A stretch of DNA of 64,000 bases from Chromatiaceae bacterium (GCA_024235255.1 JACKMT010000005.1:1-64000), one strand, 5' to 3'. Shown: positions 38,712 through 48,020, counted from the stretch's first letter. Notes: generated from the sequence alone by a model not told the origin. A program made the numbers and translations.

Positions 38712-40580
38712 TTATTCGTTGTCCAGAAAGCTGCGCAGCTGCTCGGAGCGCGATGGGTGGCGCAGTTTGCGCAGCGCCTTCGCTTCAATCTGGCGGATGC
38801 GCTCCCGGGTCACGTCGAACTGCTTGCCCACCTCTTCCAGTGTGTGATCGGTATTCATGTCGATACCGAAGCGCATGCGCAGCACTTTGGCTTCGCGTGA
38901 GGTGAGACCGCCGAGCATGTTTTGAGTGGCTTCGCGCAGTCCCTCCACGGTTGCCGAGTCGACCGGAGAGACGACACCGGAGTCCTCTATGAAATCACCC
39001 AGGTGGGAGTCTTCGTCGTCGCCGATCGGAGTCTCCATCGAAATCGGCTCCTTGGCGATTTTGAGTACTTTGCGAACCTTGTCCTCGGGCATCTCCATGC
39101 GTTCTGAGAGCTCTTCCGGGGTGGCCTCACGCCCCATCTCCTGCAACATCTGACGCGAGATACGGTTGAGTTTGTTGATGGTCTCGATCATGTGCACCGG
39201 AATACGGATGGTGCGTGCCTGGTCGGCGATCGAGCGGGTGATCGCCTGGCGAATCCACCAGGTGGCGTAGGTAGAGAACTTATATCCGCGGCGGTATTCA
39301 AACTTGTCCACCGCTTTCATCAGGCCGATATTGCCTTCCTGAATAAGGTCCAGGAACTGCAGTCCGCGATTGGTATATTTTTTGGCAATCGAAATCACCA
39401 GTCGCAGGTTGGCTTCCACCATCTCTTTCTTCGCGCGCCGCGCCTTGGCCTCGCCGATGGACATGCCGCGGTTGATCTCTTTGATTTCGCTGATGCTGAG
39501 CTGGCTGTGCCGCTCCAGTTGCAGCAGTTTTTTCTGGGCGCGCAGAACCTCGGCTTTTACCTCGATCAATGCAGCCGAATAGGGTTTTCCGGCGTCGATT
39601 TGACCATCCAGCCAGCTTAGATTGGTTTCGTTGTCGGGAAAGGTGGAAATGAACTCTTTGCGCGGCATCGTTGCGTCGTTGACGCAGTAACCCATGATGC
39701 TTCTCTCCTGATTGCGGATAAAAGCAATCGCTTTGCGCAGATTTTCCACCATCTCCTGAAAGACGGCCGGCAGGTATTTAAATTCAAGGAACGAGGCAGA
39801 CAGCTTTTCCTGGGATTTAATCGTCTTGCTGTGTTCTTTGCCATGCTTACTGAGGTTGTTTAACAGCGCTTTGTGATGCTTACGCAGCTGAGCGATTTTT
39901 ATTTTGGCCTCTTCCGGATCGGGGCCGCTATCGACCACCTCATCGGCTGACTCATCATCGTCATCATCATCGTCATCGTTATCGTCATCAGATGCCTGAG
40001 AGTTACTCTCCGCGGCAGAGGGGGCTTTGATCTGTACGGGTTTGGCAATCTCATCCGGTTCGTTGGGGTCGCTGAAACCCGCGATTACATCGGTCAGCCG
40101 AATCTCTTCGACTTCGACTTTGTCGAATAACTCCAGCACCCTTGCTACGGTGTCCGGGTAGGTTGCCAGTGCCGCCAGCACCTGATTGAGGCCCTCTTCG
40201 ATGCGTTTGGCAATCGTCAGTTCGCCTTCTCTGGTCAACAATTCGACAGTGCCCATTTCACGCATATACATGCGAACCGGGTCAGTGGTTCTACCGAACT
40301 CACTGTCAACGCTGGCCAACGCTGCTGCTGCAGCTTCTGCTGCATCGTCATCTGTGGAGACCGCATTATCGGTAATCGACTGGTCGTCTATATCCGGGGC
40401 TTCCTCGTAAACCTGGATACCCATATCGTTGATCATGCGGATGATATCTTCGATCTGTTCCGGCTCGACGATACCGTCAGGCAGGTGGTCGTTAACCTCG
40501 CCGTAGGTCAGGAATCCCTGTTCCTTGCCTTTTGCGATCAGTTGCTTTAGCTGGGATTGCTGTTGCTGCTGCTGGTCCAT
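38712..40580 (-). CDS. rpoD: RNA polymerase sigma-70 (RpoD)
   Basis: 622 residues, the usual primary sigma length: region 1.1, the non-conserved region with a long acidic tract (Asp-rich, about residues 200-214), then regions 2-4. Region 2 has FATYATWWIRQAITRSIADQ and region 4.2 TLEEVGKQFDVTRERIRQIE. The acidic tract is encoded by a run of ATC/GTC-type triplets at about 39951-39990. Last gene of the rpsU-yqeY-dnaG-rpoD group. The anti-sigma factor Rsd is also in the window (55464-55913). Confidence 0.98.
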   Translation of the reverse strand: MDQQQQQQSQLKQLIAKGKEQGFLTYGEVNDHLPDGIVEPEQIEDIIRMINDMGIQVYEEAPDIDDQSITDNAVSTDDDAAEAAAAALASVDSEFGRTTDPVRMYMREMGTVELLTREGELTIAKRIEEGLNQVLAALATYPDTVARVLELFDKVEVEEIRLTDVIAGFSDPNEPDEIAKPVQIKAPSAAESNSQASDDDNDDDDDDDDESADEVVDSGPDPEEAKIKIAQLRKHHKALLNNLSKHGKEHSKTIKSQEKLSASFLEFKYLPAVFQEMVENLRKAIAFIRNQERSIMGYCVNDATMPRKEFISTFPDNETNLSWLDGQIDAGKPYSAALIEVKAEVLRAQKKLLQLERHSQLSISEIKEINRGMSIGEAKARRAKKEMVEANLRLVISIAKKYTNRGLQFLDLIQEGNIGLMKAVDKFEYRRGYKFSTYATWWIRQAITRSIADQARTIRIPVHMIETINKLNRISRQMLQEMGREATPEELSERMEMPEDKVRKVLKIAKEPISMETPIGDDEDSHLGDFIEDSGVVSPVDSATVEGLREATQNMLGGLTSREAKVLRMRFGIDMNTDHTLEEVGKQFDVTRERIRQIEAKALRKLRHPSRSEQLRSFLDNE

Positions 40581-40650
40581 TTCCTACCTATATAAATAAT
40601 GAGGAATTGAAAAATTTATCAAATTCGAACGGGACATATTAGCTCAACCG

Positions 40651-42411
40651 CTAAAATTTTTCCATATTAGTGATTGCTGTGCTCAGTTCTGCCTTCTCCT
40701 TTGCAAGCTCGCTCAAACGCCGCTTTTCCTGCTCGTCGAGGCCTTGTCCAGCGGCTTTGGTCACGAGTGCCTCCCACTCGAGTTGCCCGGCTTGTGAAGA
40801 GAGGTATGCAAGGGTATCCCTGAACTCCACCTCCTGCCCTTCGCCGGGTAGTTCGGATCCGCTGTTAATCAGTTTCTTTAGGTGTTTTTCCTCGGAACGA
40901 TCGCGCCAGCGTTCCAGCAATGCACCTGTGGTAATGTTAGGTTCTGATCGCAGTATTTCAAGTAACTCCCGTAGCAGCGGAATTCCTGGAAGGTCGAGAT
41001 ACTCCCATCCTTTTGCCAGGTTATCGGCCTGTGCAAAGGCTGGGTTGTTGACCAGCAGCGCGATTGCCCGGCGCACCGGTGGCATGGTGCTGAGCGACGA
41101 ATGCAATCTGAACGCTGTTCTTTTACCGGAAGCGCCGGCGCTTGCTCCAGAGATCAGCTCGCCAACCCGCTCTGAAAGCTTGCGGTACATCATTTTCCGA
41201 AACAGCCCGTCCGGAAGTTGATTCAACAGTGGCTTGGCAAGCTCTGCCAGCTTGACTCGTCCTTCCGCCGCATCGGTTTGCGACAGGCTTTCAAGGTGAT
41301 CAAACAGAAAGCGAGACAAGGGCGCCCCTCTGTTTATGCGCTGCTGGAAGACTTCCGCCCCCTCCCTTCTGATCAGGCTGTCGGGGTCTTCACCCTGAGG
41401 TAGAAACAGAAAACGCACTTCATGGCCATCACGCATCAGTGGCAGGCTGGTTTGCAGCGCCTTCCAGCCGGCATCACGCCCGGCCTGATCGCCGTCGAAG
41501 CAGAAAACCACCTCATGCACCGTCCGGAACAGGCGTTGCAGATGATCTGCGGTGGTTGCCGTTCCCAGGGTTGCCACAACGTTTCTGATACCAAACTGGG
41601 CCAGAGCCACCACGTCCATGTAGCCTTCAACCACCAGCAGGCGCTCCAGCGGCCGAACCGATTTACGTGCCTCATACAGCCCGTAGAGCTCCCTGCCTTT
41701 ATGGAAAACCGGGGTCTCAGGCGAGTTCAGATACTTTGGTTTGCCATCGCCGATCAGACGGCCGCCGAAACCGATGGTCTCCCCGCGAAAATTGCGGATC
41801 GGGAACATGATCCGGTCTCTGAAGCGATCGTAGCGCCGCCCCTCTTCCGACTCGCTGGCCATACCGGCGATCCACAGGCGTTTGAGCTCTTCGGCGTCAC
41901 CCTTCGCCTGGTCCATCAGGTTATGGAAGCCGGGTGGTGCGAATCCGATCGAAAAATCAGCGGCAATCGCACCGCTCAGTCCGCGTTGTTTGATGTAGTC
42001 AATTGCGCGCTGAGCATCAGGATGGGTACGCAGCTGGTGTTGATAGTACTTCGCGGCTTTGGCCAGCGTGGCGTAAAGTGGACGGTAATCGGGGCCCTGA
42101 TCCGGTCCGACCTCGCGTGGCACCTGCAGCCCTTCGCGGGCTGCAAGCTCCTCAATCGCTTCGAAAAACTCCATTCGGTCGTATTCCATCAGGAAACCGA
42201 TCGCACTGCCGTGGGCACCGCAGCCGAAGCAGTGATAGAACTGTTTCTCCCGACTGACAGTGAAAGAGGGGGTTTTTTCGTCGTGAAACGGACAACAGGC
42301 TTGATAATCCTTGCCCCCTTTTTTCAGAGGTACGCGGCTGTTGATCAGATCGACGATATCGACCCGGTGCAGTAAATCATCGATGAATGAGGCTGGTATT
42401 CTTCCGGCCAT
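40651..42411 (-). CDS. dnaG: DNA primase DnaG
   Basis: 586 residues. The N-terminal zinc site is CPFHDEKTPSFTVS plus YHCFGCGAHG (about residues 40-65). The TOPRIM catalytic core has LLVVEGYMDVVAL and CFDGDQAGRDAG. The C-terminal helical part that contacts DnaB helicase is present. It makes RNA primers for replication. 70 bp precede rpoD on the same strand. Confidence 0.97.
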   Translation of the reverse strand: MAGRIPASFIDDLLHRVDIVDLINSRVPLKKGGKDYQACCPFHDEKTPSFTVSREKQFYHCFGCGAHGSAIGFLMEYDRMEFFEAIEELAAREGLQVPREVGPDQGPDYRPLYATLAKAAKYYQHQLRTHPDAQRAIDYIKQRGLSGAIAADFSIGFAPPGFHNLMDQAKGDAEELKRLWIAGMASESEEGRRYDRFRDRIMFPIRNFRGETIGFGGRLIGDGKPKYLNSPETPVFHKGRELYGLYEARKSVRPLERLLVVEGYMDVVALAQFGIRNVVATLGTATTADHLQRLFRTVHEVVFCFDGDQAGRDAGWKALQTSLPLMRDGHEVRFLFLPQGEDPDSLIRREGAEVFQQRINRGAPLSRFLFDHLESLSQTDAAEGRVKLAELAKPLLNQLPDGLFRKMMYRKLSERVGELISGASAGASGKRTAFRLHSSLSTMPPVRRAIALLVNNPAFAQADNLAKGWEYLDLPGIPLLRELLEILRSEPNITTGALLERWRDRSEEKHLKKLINSGSELPGEGQEVEFRDTLAYLSSQAGQLEWEALVTKAAGQGLDEQEKRRLSELAKEKAELSTAITNMEKF

Positions 42412-42615
42412 TACAGGCTATGCGATTTCGTCTGGGATATTCAGCGCCCTGGAGCAGGGGAAGCACTGAAGCAGACAGGCTTCGATCTCGAGGGCAGTCC
42501 TGGTAACAAGTTTTGACCCCCGGTGGTAACTGTCGAGGAGCGCAGGGTCGCCTTATAATTGAGAGTATAGACTGTTGCCGACAGCATCAGTTCGGCATGC
42601 GTGGTGGTGTGCGGT

Positions 42616-43059
42616 CTAGCTGGTGAGCCGCGCCCTGATTTTGGCGCTGATCTTTCCCATATCTGCACGGCCCTGGGCTTTGGGTTTTATCTCGCCCATC
42701 ACTTTGCCCATCTCTTTAATCGACGTGGCACCGGTATTGGAGATAGTCTCATCGATCAGGGTATCTATTTCGTCATCACTCAGTGCTGCCGGCAGGTACT
42801 CCTGGAGGACGGAGATTTCAAATGACTCCTGCTCTGCCAGATCGGTTCGGCCCGCTTTCTCGTACTGCTCGATGGAGTCCTTGCGCTGTTTCACCATTTT
42901 ATCGAGAACCACCAGCACCTGCGTGTCGTCCAGTTCGATCCGCTCGTCCACTTCACGTTGCTTGATGGCGGCAAGCAGCAGCCGGATCGTGCCCAAGCGG
43001 CGTTTGTCGCCCGCTTTCATCGCGGCTACCATCTCATCCTTTATGCGTGTCTTCAGCAT
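42616..43059 (-). CDS. yqeY: GatB/YqeY domain protein
   Basis: 147 residues, a complete YqeY protein (LKTRIKDEMVAAMKAGDKRR, KVMGEIKPKAQGRADMGKIS). The family resembles the tail domain of GatB and is found beside rpsU and dnaG; the biochemical role is not settled. 40 bp follow rpsU. Confidence 0.95.
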   Translation of the reverse strand: MLKTRIKDEMVAAMKAGDKRRLGTIRLLLAAIKQREVDERIELDDTQVLVVLDKMVKQRKDSIEQYEKAGRTDLAEQESFEISVLQEYLPAALSDDEIDTLIDETISNTGATSIKEMGKVMGEIKPKAQGRADMGKISAKIRARLTS

Positions 43060-43099
43060 CTGCAGGTATTCCGGAATTAGGGGCCGATATGCTGGTGCT

Positions 43100-43315
43100 T
43101 TAGTACTGGCGTTCCCAGCGGCGATTGTCCCGCGAAACCTTTTTCAGATGACGTTTGACGGCAGCAGCAGCTTTTCGCTTACGTTCTGCGGTTGGTTTCT
43201 CATAGAATTCACGTTTGCGGACTTCGGCCAGGATACCGGCTTTTTCACAGGAGCGCTTAAAACGACGCAGAGCGATTTCGAAGGGCTCGTTGTCTTTGAC
43301 ACGTACGTTCGGCAT
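43100..43315 (-). CDS. rpsU: 30S ribosomal protein S21
   Basis: 71 residues, MPNVRVKDNEPFEIALRRFK then the KREFYEKPTAERKRKAAAA core. Start at 43315 has GAGGT 6-7 bp upstream. First gene of the macromolecular-synthesis operon, divergent from tsaD. Confidence 0.97.
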   Translation of the reverse strand: MPNVRVKDNEPFEIALRRFKRSCEKAGILAEVRKREFYEKPTAERKRKAAAAVKRHLKKVSRDNRRWERQY

Positions 43316-43479
43316 TAGCAACCTCAAAAAAATTAAGATAAATGGTACTTTCGTAAAGCTAAAGAGGTGGAATTCTAATAGTAGTTGCGTTGGTTTGCAA
43401 AGTTCTTTAGCGTGGTTGATTGATACTGGCCAGTCGCATGAATGTAACCCCCGGAAAGCGGGCTGATTTGATGTAGATA

Positions 43480-44517
43480 ATGATGCATATTTTGGGAATA
43501 GAGACCTCCTGCGACGAGACCGGGATAGCCGTCTACAGCGGTGGAAAGGGGTTGCTGGCGCACCGGGTTTACAGTCAGGTCAAACTACATGCGGAATATG
43601 GTGGTGTGGTACCCGAACTGGCGTCCCGTGATCATGTGCGCAAAACTTTACCGCTGATCCGTAGTGTACTGTCCGAGGCGGGCCTTAGAGGAGCGGATAT
43701 TGACGGTGTCGCCTACACCCGCGGCCCGGGATTGGTGGGCGCCCTGTTGGTTGGCGCCGCGATAGGGCGGGCACTGGCCTGGGCCTGGCAGGTTCCCTCA
43801 GTCGGTGTTCACCATATGGAGGGGCATCTGTTGGCGCCCCTGCTGGAGGAGCAGGTGCCCGAGTTTCCGTTCGTCGCACTGCTGGTGTCCGGCGGGCATA
43901 CCCAGCTGGTGGGAGTGGAGGGCGTCGGCCGCTACCAACTGTTGGGCGAGTCGTTGGACGATGCTGCGGGCGAGGCGTTCGATAAGACCGCAAAACTAAT
44001 GGGGTTGCCTTATCCCGGCGGCCCCGAATTGGCCAAACTTGCCGAAAATGGCGATCCTAAGCGCTTCAAATTTCCGCGTCCGATGACGGACCGGCCAGGT
44101 CTCGACTTCAGTTTCAGCGGCTTGAAGACGTTCGCGCTCAATACGTTGAAGCAAGCGCTGACGGAAGAGCTGGACGTGGAAGCGGTGCGGCGGCTGAAAG
44201 CCGATATTGCCAGATCTTTCGAAGATGCCGTAGTCGATACGCTGATAATCAAGTGCCGCCGCGCGGTACATGAAACAGGGTATAAGCGGCTGATACTCGC
44301 GGGTGGCGTCAGCGCCAACCGGCGGCTGCGCGAACGGATAAAAGCGGTGATGGAGCAGGAGGGTGGGCACGCCTATTATCCCCGCCCCGCGTTGTGCACC
44401 GATAATGGCGCCATGATCGCCTATGCCGGCTGGCAGCGGCTCAAGGCTGGTCAGTCTGAACCCATGCAGTTTGGTGTCCGGCCGCGCTGGCCGATGGAGG
44501 AGCTACCTGCACTTTAG
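43480..44517 (+). CDS. tsaD: tRNA threonylcarbamoyladenosine transferase TsaD
   Basis: 345 residues, an ASKHA-fold enzyme that, with TsaB/E, adds threonylcarbamoyl to A37 of ANN-decoding tRNAs. Signatures: ILGIETSCDETGIAVY, the metal-site HHMEGHLLAPL (two His), and SGGHTQLV. A second ATG at 43483 is equally possible. The intergenic promoter region with divergent rpsU is about 165 bp. Confidence 0.97.
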   Translation: MMHILGIETSCDETGIAVYSGGKGLLAHRVYSQVKLHAEYGGVVPELASRDHVRKTLPLIRSVLSEAGLRGADIDGVAYTRGPGLVGALLVGAAIGRALAWAWQVPSVGVHHMEGHLLAPLLEEQVPEFPFVALLVSGGHTQLVGVEGVGRYQLLGESLDDAAGEAFDKTAKLMGLPYPGGPELAKLAENGDPKRFKFPRPMTDRPGLDFSFSGLKTFALNTLKQALTEELDVEAVRRLKADIARSFEDAVVDTLIIKCRRAVHETGYKRLILAGGVSANRRLRERIKAVMEQEGGHAYYPRPALCTDNGAMIAYAGWQRLKAGQSEPMQFGVRPRWPMEELPAL

Positions 44518-44538
44518 CGGTAGTGAGGATAAACAGGA

Positions 44539-45123
44539 TCAACCGCTTATCTTGCCTTCCGAACCGGAGAGTAGGTTGCGAATATTGCTGCGGTGCCGCC
44601 AGAAAAGCATGATGCTGATCAGAATCTGGGCGGCGATCAGTTCCGGCACAGGCTGGAAATACCAGACAATCAATGGTGCCAGCGCCATGCTGACCAGCGC
44701 GGCCAGGGAAGAGATATTGAGCACTTTGGCGACGAACAGCCAGATCAACGCGACACTGCCGCCGATTTGCCACGCCAGACCAAACTGGACGCCTAGCGCG
44801 GTCGCGACCCCCTTGCCGCCCTTGAAACCAAAGAATACCGGGTAGAGATGCCCTAGAAATGCAGCCATCGCCGTGGCTGCCAGCACGCCGGTACCAACAC
44901 CGGCAAGCTGTGCGAGCAGTACCGGAATCACCCCCTTCAGCATGTCACCGAAAAGCGTCAGTGCCGCTGCTTTTTTGCCGCCGATACGCAGTACGTTGGT
45001 GGCGCCGGGATTGTTCGAGCCTTCGCTGCGCGGGTCGGGCAACCCCATCACTTTGCATACGATGATGGCGTTGGAGATAGATCCAAGCAGGTAGGCAAAC
45101 GGGATAAACAGATACTCGATCAT
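44539..45123 (-). CDS. plsY: Glycerol-3-phosphate acyltransferase PlsY
   Basis: 194 residues with the family's membrane helices and motifs DPRSEGSNNPGATNVLR, KGGKGVATALG and LIWLFVAKVLNISSLAALVS. It acylates glycerol-3-phosphate from acyl-phosphate in the inner membrane. Convergent to tsaD with a 21-bp gap; a small Cys-rich gene lies 13 bp upstream. Confidence 0.96.
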   Translation of the reverse strand: MIEYLFIPFAYLLGSISNAIIVCKVMGLPDPRSEGSNNPGATNVLRIGGKKAAALTLFGDMLKGVIPVLLAQLAGVGTGVLAATAMAAFLGHLYPVFFGFKGGKGVATALGVQFGLAWQIGGSVALIWLFVAKVLNISSLAALVSMALAPLIVWYFQPVPELIAAQILISIMLFWRHRSNIRNLLSGSEGKISG

Positions 45124-45136
45124 TGGTCAGGGGCCA

Positions 45137-45349
45137 TCAGCAGCAGGCTGAACCAGAATACAGCGGTTTTGGGGCGCAGGGTAGGGTGCCGAATGAATAG
45201 AAAACGCAACAGTCGCCCGTCTTTGGCCGCAGCAATTCGCCACAACCAGTGCATTGGTAATACCACCGGCAGGCATCGATTGGCATCCGCTCGTCGCGGC
45301 TGACACCACAATGTGGGCAGGGCATGCGCGATGTCAGTTTTGCTTTCAT
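45137..45349 (-). CDS. Small GDCC-motif zinc-ribbon protein
   Basis: About 70 residues from the ATG at 45349. It has two CxxC pairs (CPHCG and CTGCG) and the motif GDCCVFYSFGTLPCAP, close to the GDCCVFCSYGxxPCPP consensus of a small conserved hypothetical family. In the normal motif a Cys stands where this protein has Tyr. The zinc-ribbon layout suggests metal binding; function is unknown. It lies 13 bp before plsY on the same strand. Confidence 0.7.
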   Translation of the reverse strand: MKAKLTSRMPCPHCGVSRDERMPIDACRWYYQCTGCGELLRPKTGDCCVFYSFGTLPCAPKPLYSGSACC

Positions 45350-45490
45350 TGTTTTCGCTGTTGGGTGCAAACGCCGTTACTATGGAATTGTCCAGGTTCG
45401 ACAGGGTAGGGGTCAAGAGAGTTTGTTATCCCAGTCAGCTGCATTAACATGTCTTTTTTCCAAAATATAAATAGCGCAGTGCAGGTTACG

Positions 45491-45844
45491 ATGGATATAG
45501 TTTTTATACGCAATCTGAAAATCGACACCGTCATCGGTATCTACGACTGGGAGCGCAACATCCGGCAGACGGTGATTATCGATCTGGAGATGAGTGCCGA
45601 TATCCGCCGTGCTGCGGCCAGCGAGCGCATCGAAGACGCGCTGGATTACAAAGCAGTGGCCAAGCGACTGATCGCCTTCGTGGAGCAGAGCGAATTTCAG
45701 CTGGTGGAAACGCTCGCCGAGCGTTGTGCGGCCATCGTGCGGGAGGAGTTCGGTGTGCACTGGCTGCGTTTGAGCCTCAACAAGATAGGCGCAGTCAGCG
45801 GCGCCCAGGATGTCGGCGTGATCATCGAGCGTGGAGAGCGATGA
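45491..45844 (+). CDS. folB: Dihydroneopterin aldolase FolB
   Basis: 117 residues from the ATG at 45491 (the longer frame starts 42 bp earlier without support). DIVFIRNLKIDTVIGIYDWE and the catalytic region EALAERC-like (VETLAERCA) fit FolB. It converts dihydroneopterin to hydroxymethyl-dihydropterin for folate. Its TGA stop overlaps the ATG of folK (ATGA). Confidence 0.93.
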   Translation: MDIVFIRNLKIDTVIGIYDWERNIRQTVIIDLEMSADIRRAAASERIEDALDYKAVAKRLIAFVEQSEFQLVETLAERCAAIVREEFGVHWLRLSLNKIGAVSGAQDVGVIIERGER

Positions 45845-46389
45845 CCGTCCGGGCGTGGCTTAGCCTCGGCAGCAATATAGATCGGGAGCGAAATATCCGC
45901 TCGGCCCTGATCGCGTTGGAAAATTCATTCGGTCAGCTCATTGTCTCTCCCGTATATGAGAGCGAAGCAGTGGGATTCGAAGGTGATCCATTCCTCAATC
46001 TAGTGGTTGGTGTGGATACCGACTGCCCATCGAACGAGGTTGCAGAGACGCTCCGGTTGATCGAGCAGGCGCATGGCCGACGCAGGGAGGGAGAAAAATT
46101 CAGCTCCCGAACGCTGGATATAGATCTGCTGACTTATGGTCAACATATTATTCAGGCACCCGGTGTCTCCGTGCCGCGGGATGAGATTACCCGCTACGCA
46201 TTTGTGTTGCTGCCGTTGTCACTCGTTGCCGGTGACGAACTGCATCCGATCGAAGGTGTTAGTTATAAGGCACTCTGGGACGCTTTCGACAAAACGCAAC
46301 AGCGGCTTCGGGCAGTCGAGATCGGGCTAGATCGCGGCGAGATGGAGATGGCCCCCACCTCAATTGGGGGTAGCCAGCGGGAAGCGTAA
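45841..46389 (+). CDS. folK: Hydroxymethyldihydropterin pyrophosphokinase FolK
   Basis: 182 residues from the ATG at 45841, overlapping folB by four bases. LSLGSNIDRERNI, PFLNLVVGVDT and SRTLDIDLLTYG are diagnostic. The C-terminal 25 residues (about GEMEMAPTSIGGSQREA) exceed the usual length. It acts just before dihydropteroate synthase. An IS element follows 43 bp after the stop. Confidence 0.95.
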   Translation: MTVRAWLSLGSNIDRERNIRSALIALENSFGQLIVSPVYESEAVGFEGDPFLNLVVGVDTDCPSNEVAETLRLIEQAHGRRREGEKFSSRTLDIDLLTYGQHIIQAPGVSVPRDEITRYAFVLLPLSLVAGDELHPIEGVSYKALWDAFDKTQQRLRAVEIGLDRGEMEMAPTSIGGSQREA

Positions 46390-46521
46390 ACTGAGTGCAC
46401 CGCGCCAGTAGCCAATTGTGACACTAGACATTATGGATTGACCTGCCCTGACCTCGAGCACGTGGGTTATGGTTCGGGGTTAGTACCTTGAATCACAGAG
46501 CCACATCGAGGAGGGCAGATC

Positions 46522-47655
46522 ATGAAGCAGTTTAGCGCATATGTAGGACTGGACGTACACAAAGAGAGCATTGCGGTGGCAGTCGCGCTTCCGGGCAGAG
46601 AACCTGCGGAGTATTTGGGTAAGATCAAGCCGAGCCGGGGCTCGCTGCAGAGATTGATTCGACGGCTCAGTCAGAACGGCGAGAGACTGAGTTTTTGCTA
46701 CGAGGCGGGTCCGTGTGGTTATGGATTGTATCGGGAGATTGAGGAGTTGGGCCATCATTGTGAGGTGGTGGCGCCGGGCCTGATCCCGCGCAAATCGGGT
46801 GATCGGATCAAGACGGATCGTCGGGATGCGGTGTCATTGGCGAGACAGCATCGAGCAGGAGAACTGACGGCGGTGTGGGTGCCGGGATCGGAGCAGGAAG
46901 CGATGCGTGATCTGACGCGGGCACGCGAGGACATGAAGGGGATCGAGCTGAAGGCACGCCAGCGGCTGGGAGCATTTCTGTTGCGTCACGGTCGGGTATA
47001 CCGGGAAGGCAGAAATCGCTGGACGCAGCACTATTTTCGCTGGCTGGAGACACAGAAGTTTGCGCATGCTGCTCAGCAGGTGGTGTTTCAGGAGTATGTC
47101 GATACCGTCCGGGAGGCGCAGGCACGGGTAGCGGGAATCGAGGATCAGATGCGCCGGGCGCTGGAGGGGTGGTCGCTACGACCGGTGGTAGAGGCGCTGA
47201 TTGCGCTGCGGGGAGTTGACTTGATCACGGCGATGACGACGCTGGCGGAGCTGGGTGATCTGACACGGTTTGAGTCACCGCGGCAGTTGATGAGTTTTCT
47301 GGGTTTGGTGCCGAGTGAGCAGAGTTCGGGGCAACGGCGGCGGCAAGGAGGTATTACCAAGACGGGCAACGGTCACGTTCGTCGTGTGCTGGTGGAAGCG
47401 GCTTGGAGCTATCGGTTTCCCGCCCGCAAAACAGCGCACCTGCGACATAAGGCCGCTGGGGCATCGGCACCGGTTCAAGCGATTGCCTGGGCAGCGCAGA
47501 AACGGCTGTGTGGTCGCTATTGGTCACTGTACCAGGCGGGTAAAGCGAAGGCACTGGTTTGTACGGCGATTGCACGCGAGCTGGTGGGCTTCATTTGGGC
47601 GATTGCCTACGAGGTCGCTGGCAAACCCCATGGCACGCGTGCGTTGGCAAGCTGA
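46522..47655 (+). CDS. IS110-family DEDD transposase
   Basis: 377 residues, intact. RuvC-like DEDD residues: Asp in YVGLDVHKESIAVA, Glu in CYEAGPCGYGL, and Asp in KTDRRDAVSLARQ. The C-terminal Tnp_20 domain has SFLGLVPSEQSSGQRRR-GGITKTGNGHVRR, with the conserved catalytic Ser (SSG). Such enzymes insert as circles without target cleavage by a DDE route and in recent work are guided by a bridge RNA. GAGGAGGGC lies 8 bp before the ATG. No frameshift, so it may be active. Confidence 0.95.
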   Translation: MKQFSAYVGLDVHKESIAVAVALPGREPAEYLGKIKPSRGSLQRLIRRLSQNGERLSFCYEAGPCGYGLYREIEELGHHCEVVAPGLIPRKSGDRIKTDRRDAVSLARQHRAGELTAVWVPGSEQEAMRDLTRAREDMKGIELKARQRLGAFLLRHGRVYREGRNRWTQHYFRWLETQKFAHAAQQVVFQEYVDTVREAQARVAGIEDQMRRALEGWSLRPVVEALIALRGVDLITAMTTLAELGDLTRFESPRQLMSFLGLVPSEQSSGQRRRQGGITKTGNGHVRRVLVEAAWSYRFPARKTAHLRHKAAGASAPVQAIAWAAQKRLCGRYWSLYQAGKAKALVCTAIARELVGFIWAIAYEVAGKPHGTRALAS

Positions 47656-47930
47656 ACGGAGCGTTGGTATTGGGATCTTAACAGGCGGACGATGATTCGA
47701 TTTAGGAAGCGGGAGGCCGGTGAGGAGAAACCTCGAAGGTTTTAAGAGAGATCTGCCTAGCCGGCAGATCGACCCACGCAACTAGAGCGAGGCAGCTCCG
47801 CGACGAAGTGAAGTCAGGTGGTAACCAACCCACGGATATCAGAGTGATCCACCGTCGCAACACGCCTTTCGCTTCTTGAAACGAACATGTTGAAGATAAA
47901 CGAATGAACAGAACACAGCGAATAACTTGA
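47656..47930 (+). ncRNA. Probable bridge-RNA region in the right end of the IS
   Basis: This 275-bp non-coding stretch lies between the transposase stop and the right inverted repeat. It contains clear hairpins, GAGG-AGAAA-CCTC (47722-47734) and GATCTGCC-TAGCC-GGCAGATC (47750-47770), and no gene. In IS1111-group elements the bridge RNA is encoded at the right end, and the long right and short left ends here fit that pattern. The exact RNA ends and the target and donor loops were not mapped. Confidence 0.5.
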
Positions 47931-47946
47931 CAGGTCAATCCATATC

Positions 47947-48020
47947 AGAACCTATCTCATAATCCCCCGCGAACCAAAATCGCCACGGTCGCGGCCGCGC
48001 GGGATGATGAGATAGGTTCT
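47947..48020. repeat. Palindromic element beside the IS right end
   Basis: AGAACCTATCTCAT (47947-47960) and ATGAGATAGGTTCT (48007-48020) are perfect 14-bp inverted arms around GC-rich sequence with CCGCG/CGCGG pairing. It begins two bases after the IS inverted repeat and ends just before the pteridine-reductase stop. It may be the IS target or a separate MITE. Confidence 0.7.

Larger units (their letters stand above)
46432..47944 (+). mobile_element. IS110-family (IS1111-type) insertion sequence
   Basis: A DEDD transposase gene lies between terminal or subterminal inverted repeats TATGGATTGACCTG (46432-46445) and CAGGTCAATCCATA (47931-47944), a perfect 14-bp match. IS110 proper lacks such repeats while the IS1111 subgroup has short subterminal ones. 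The left non-coding end is about 90 bp and the right about 290 bp. It splits the folK and pteridine-reductase genes, which usually adjoin. Confidence 0.85.
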
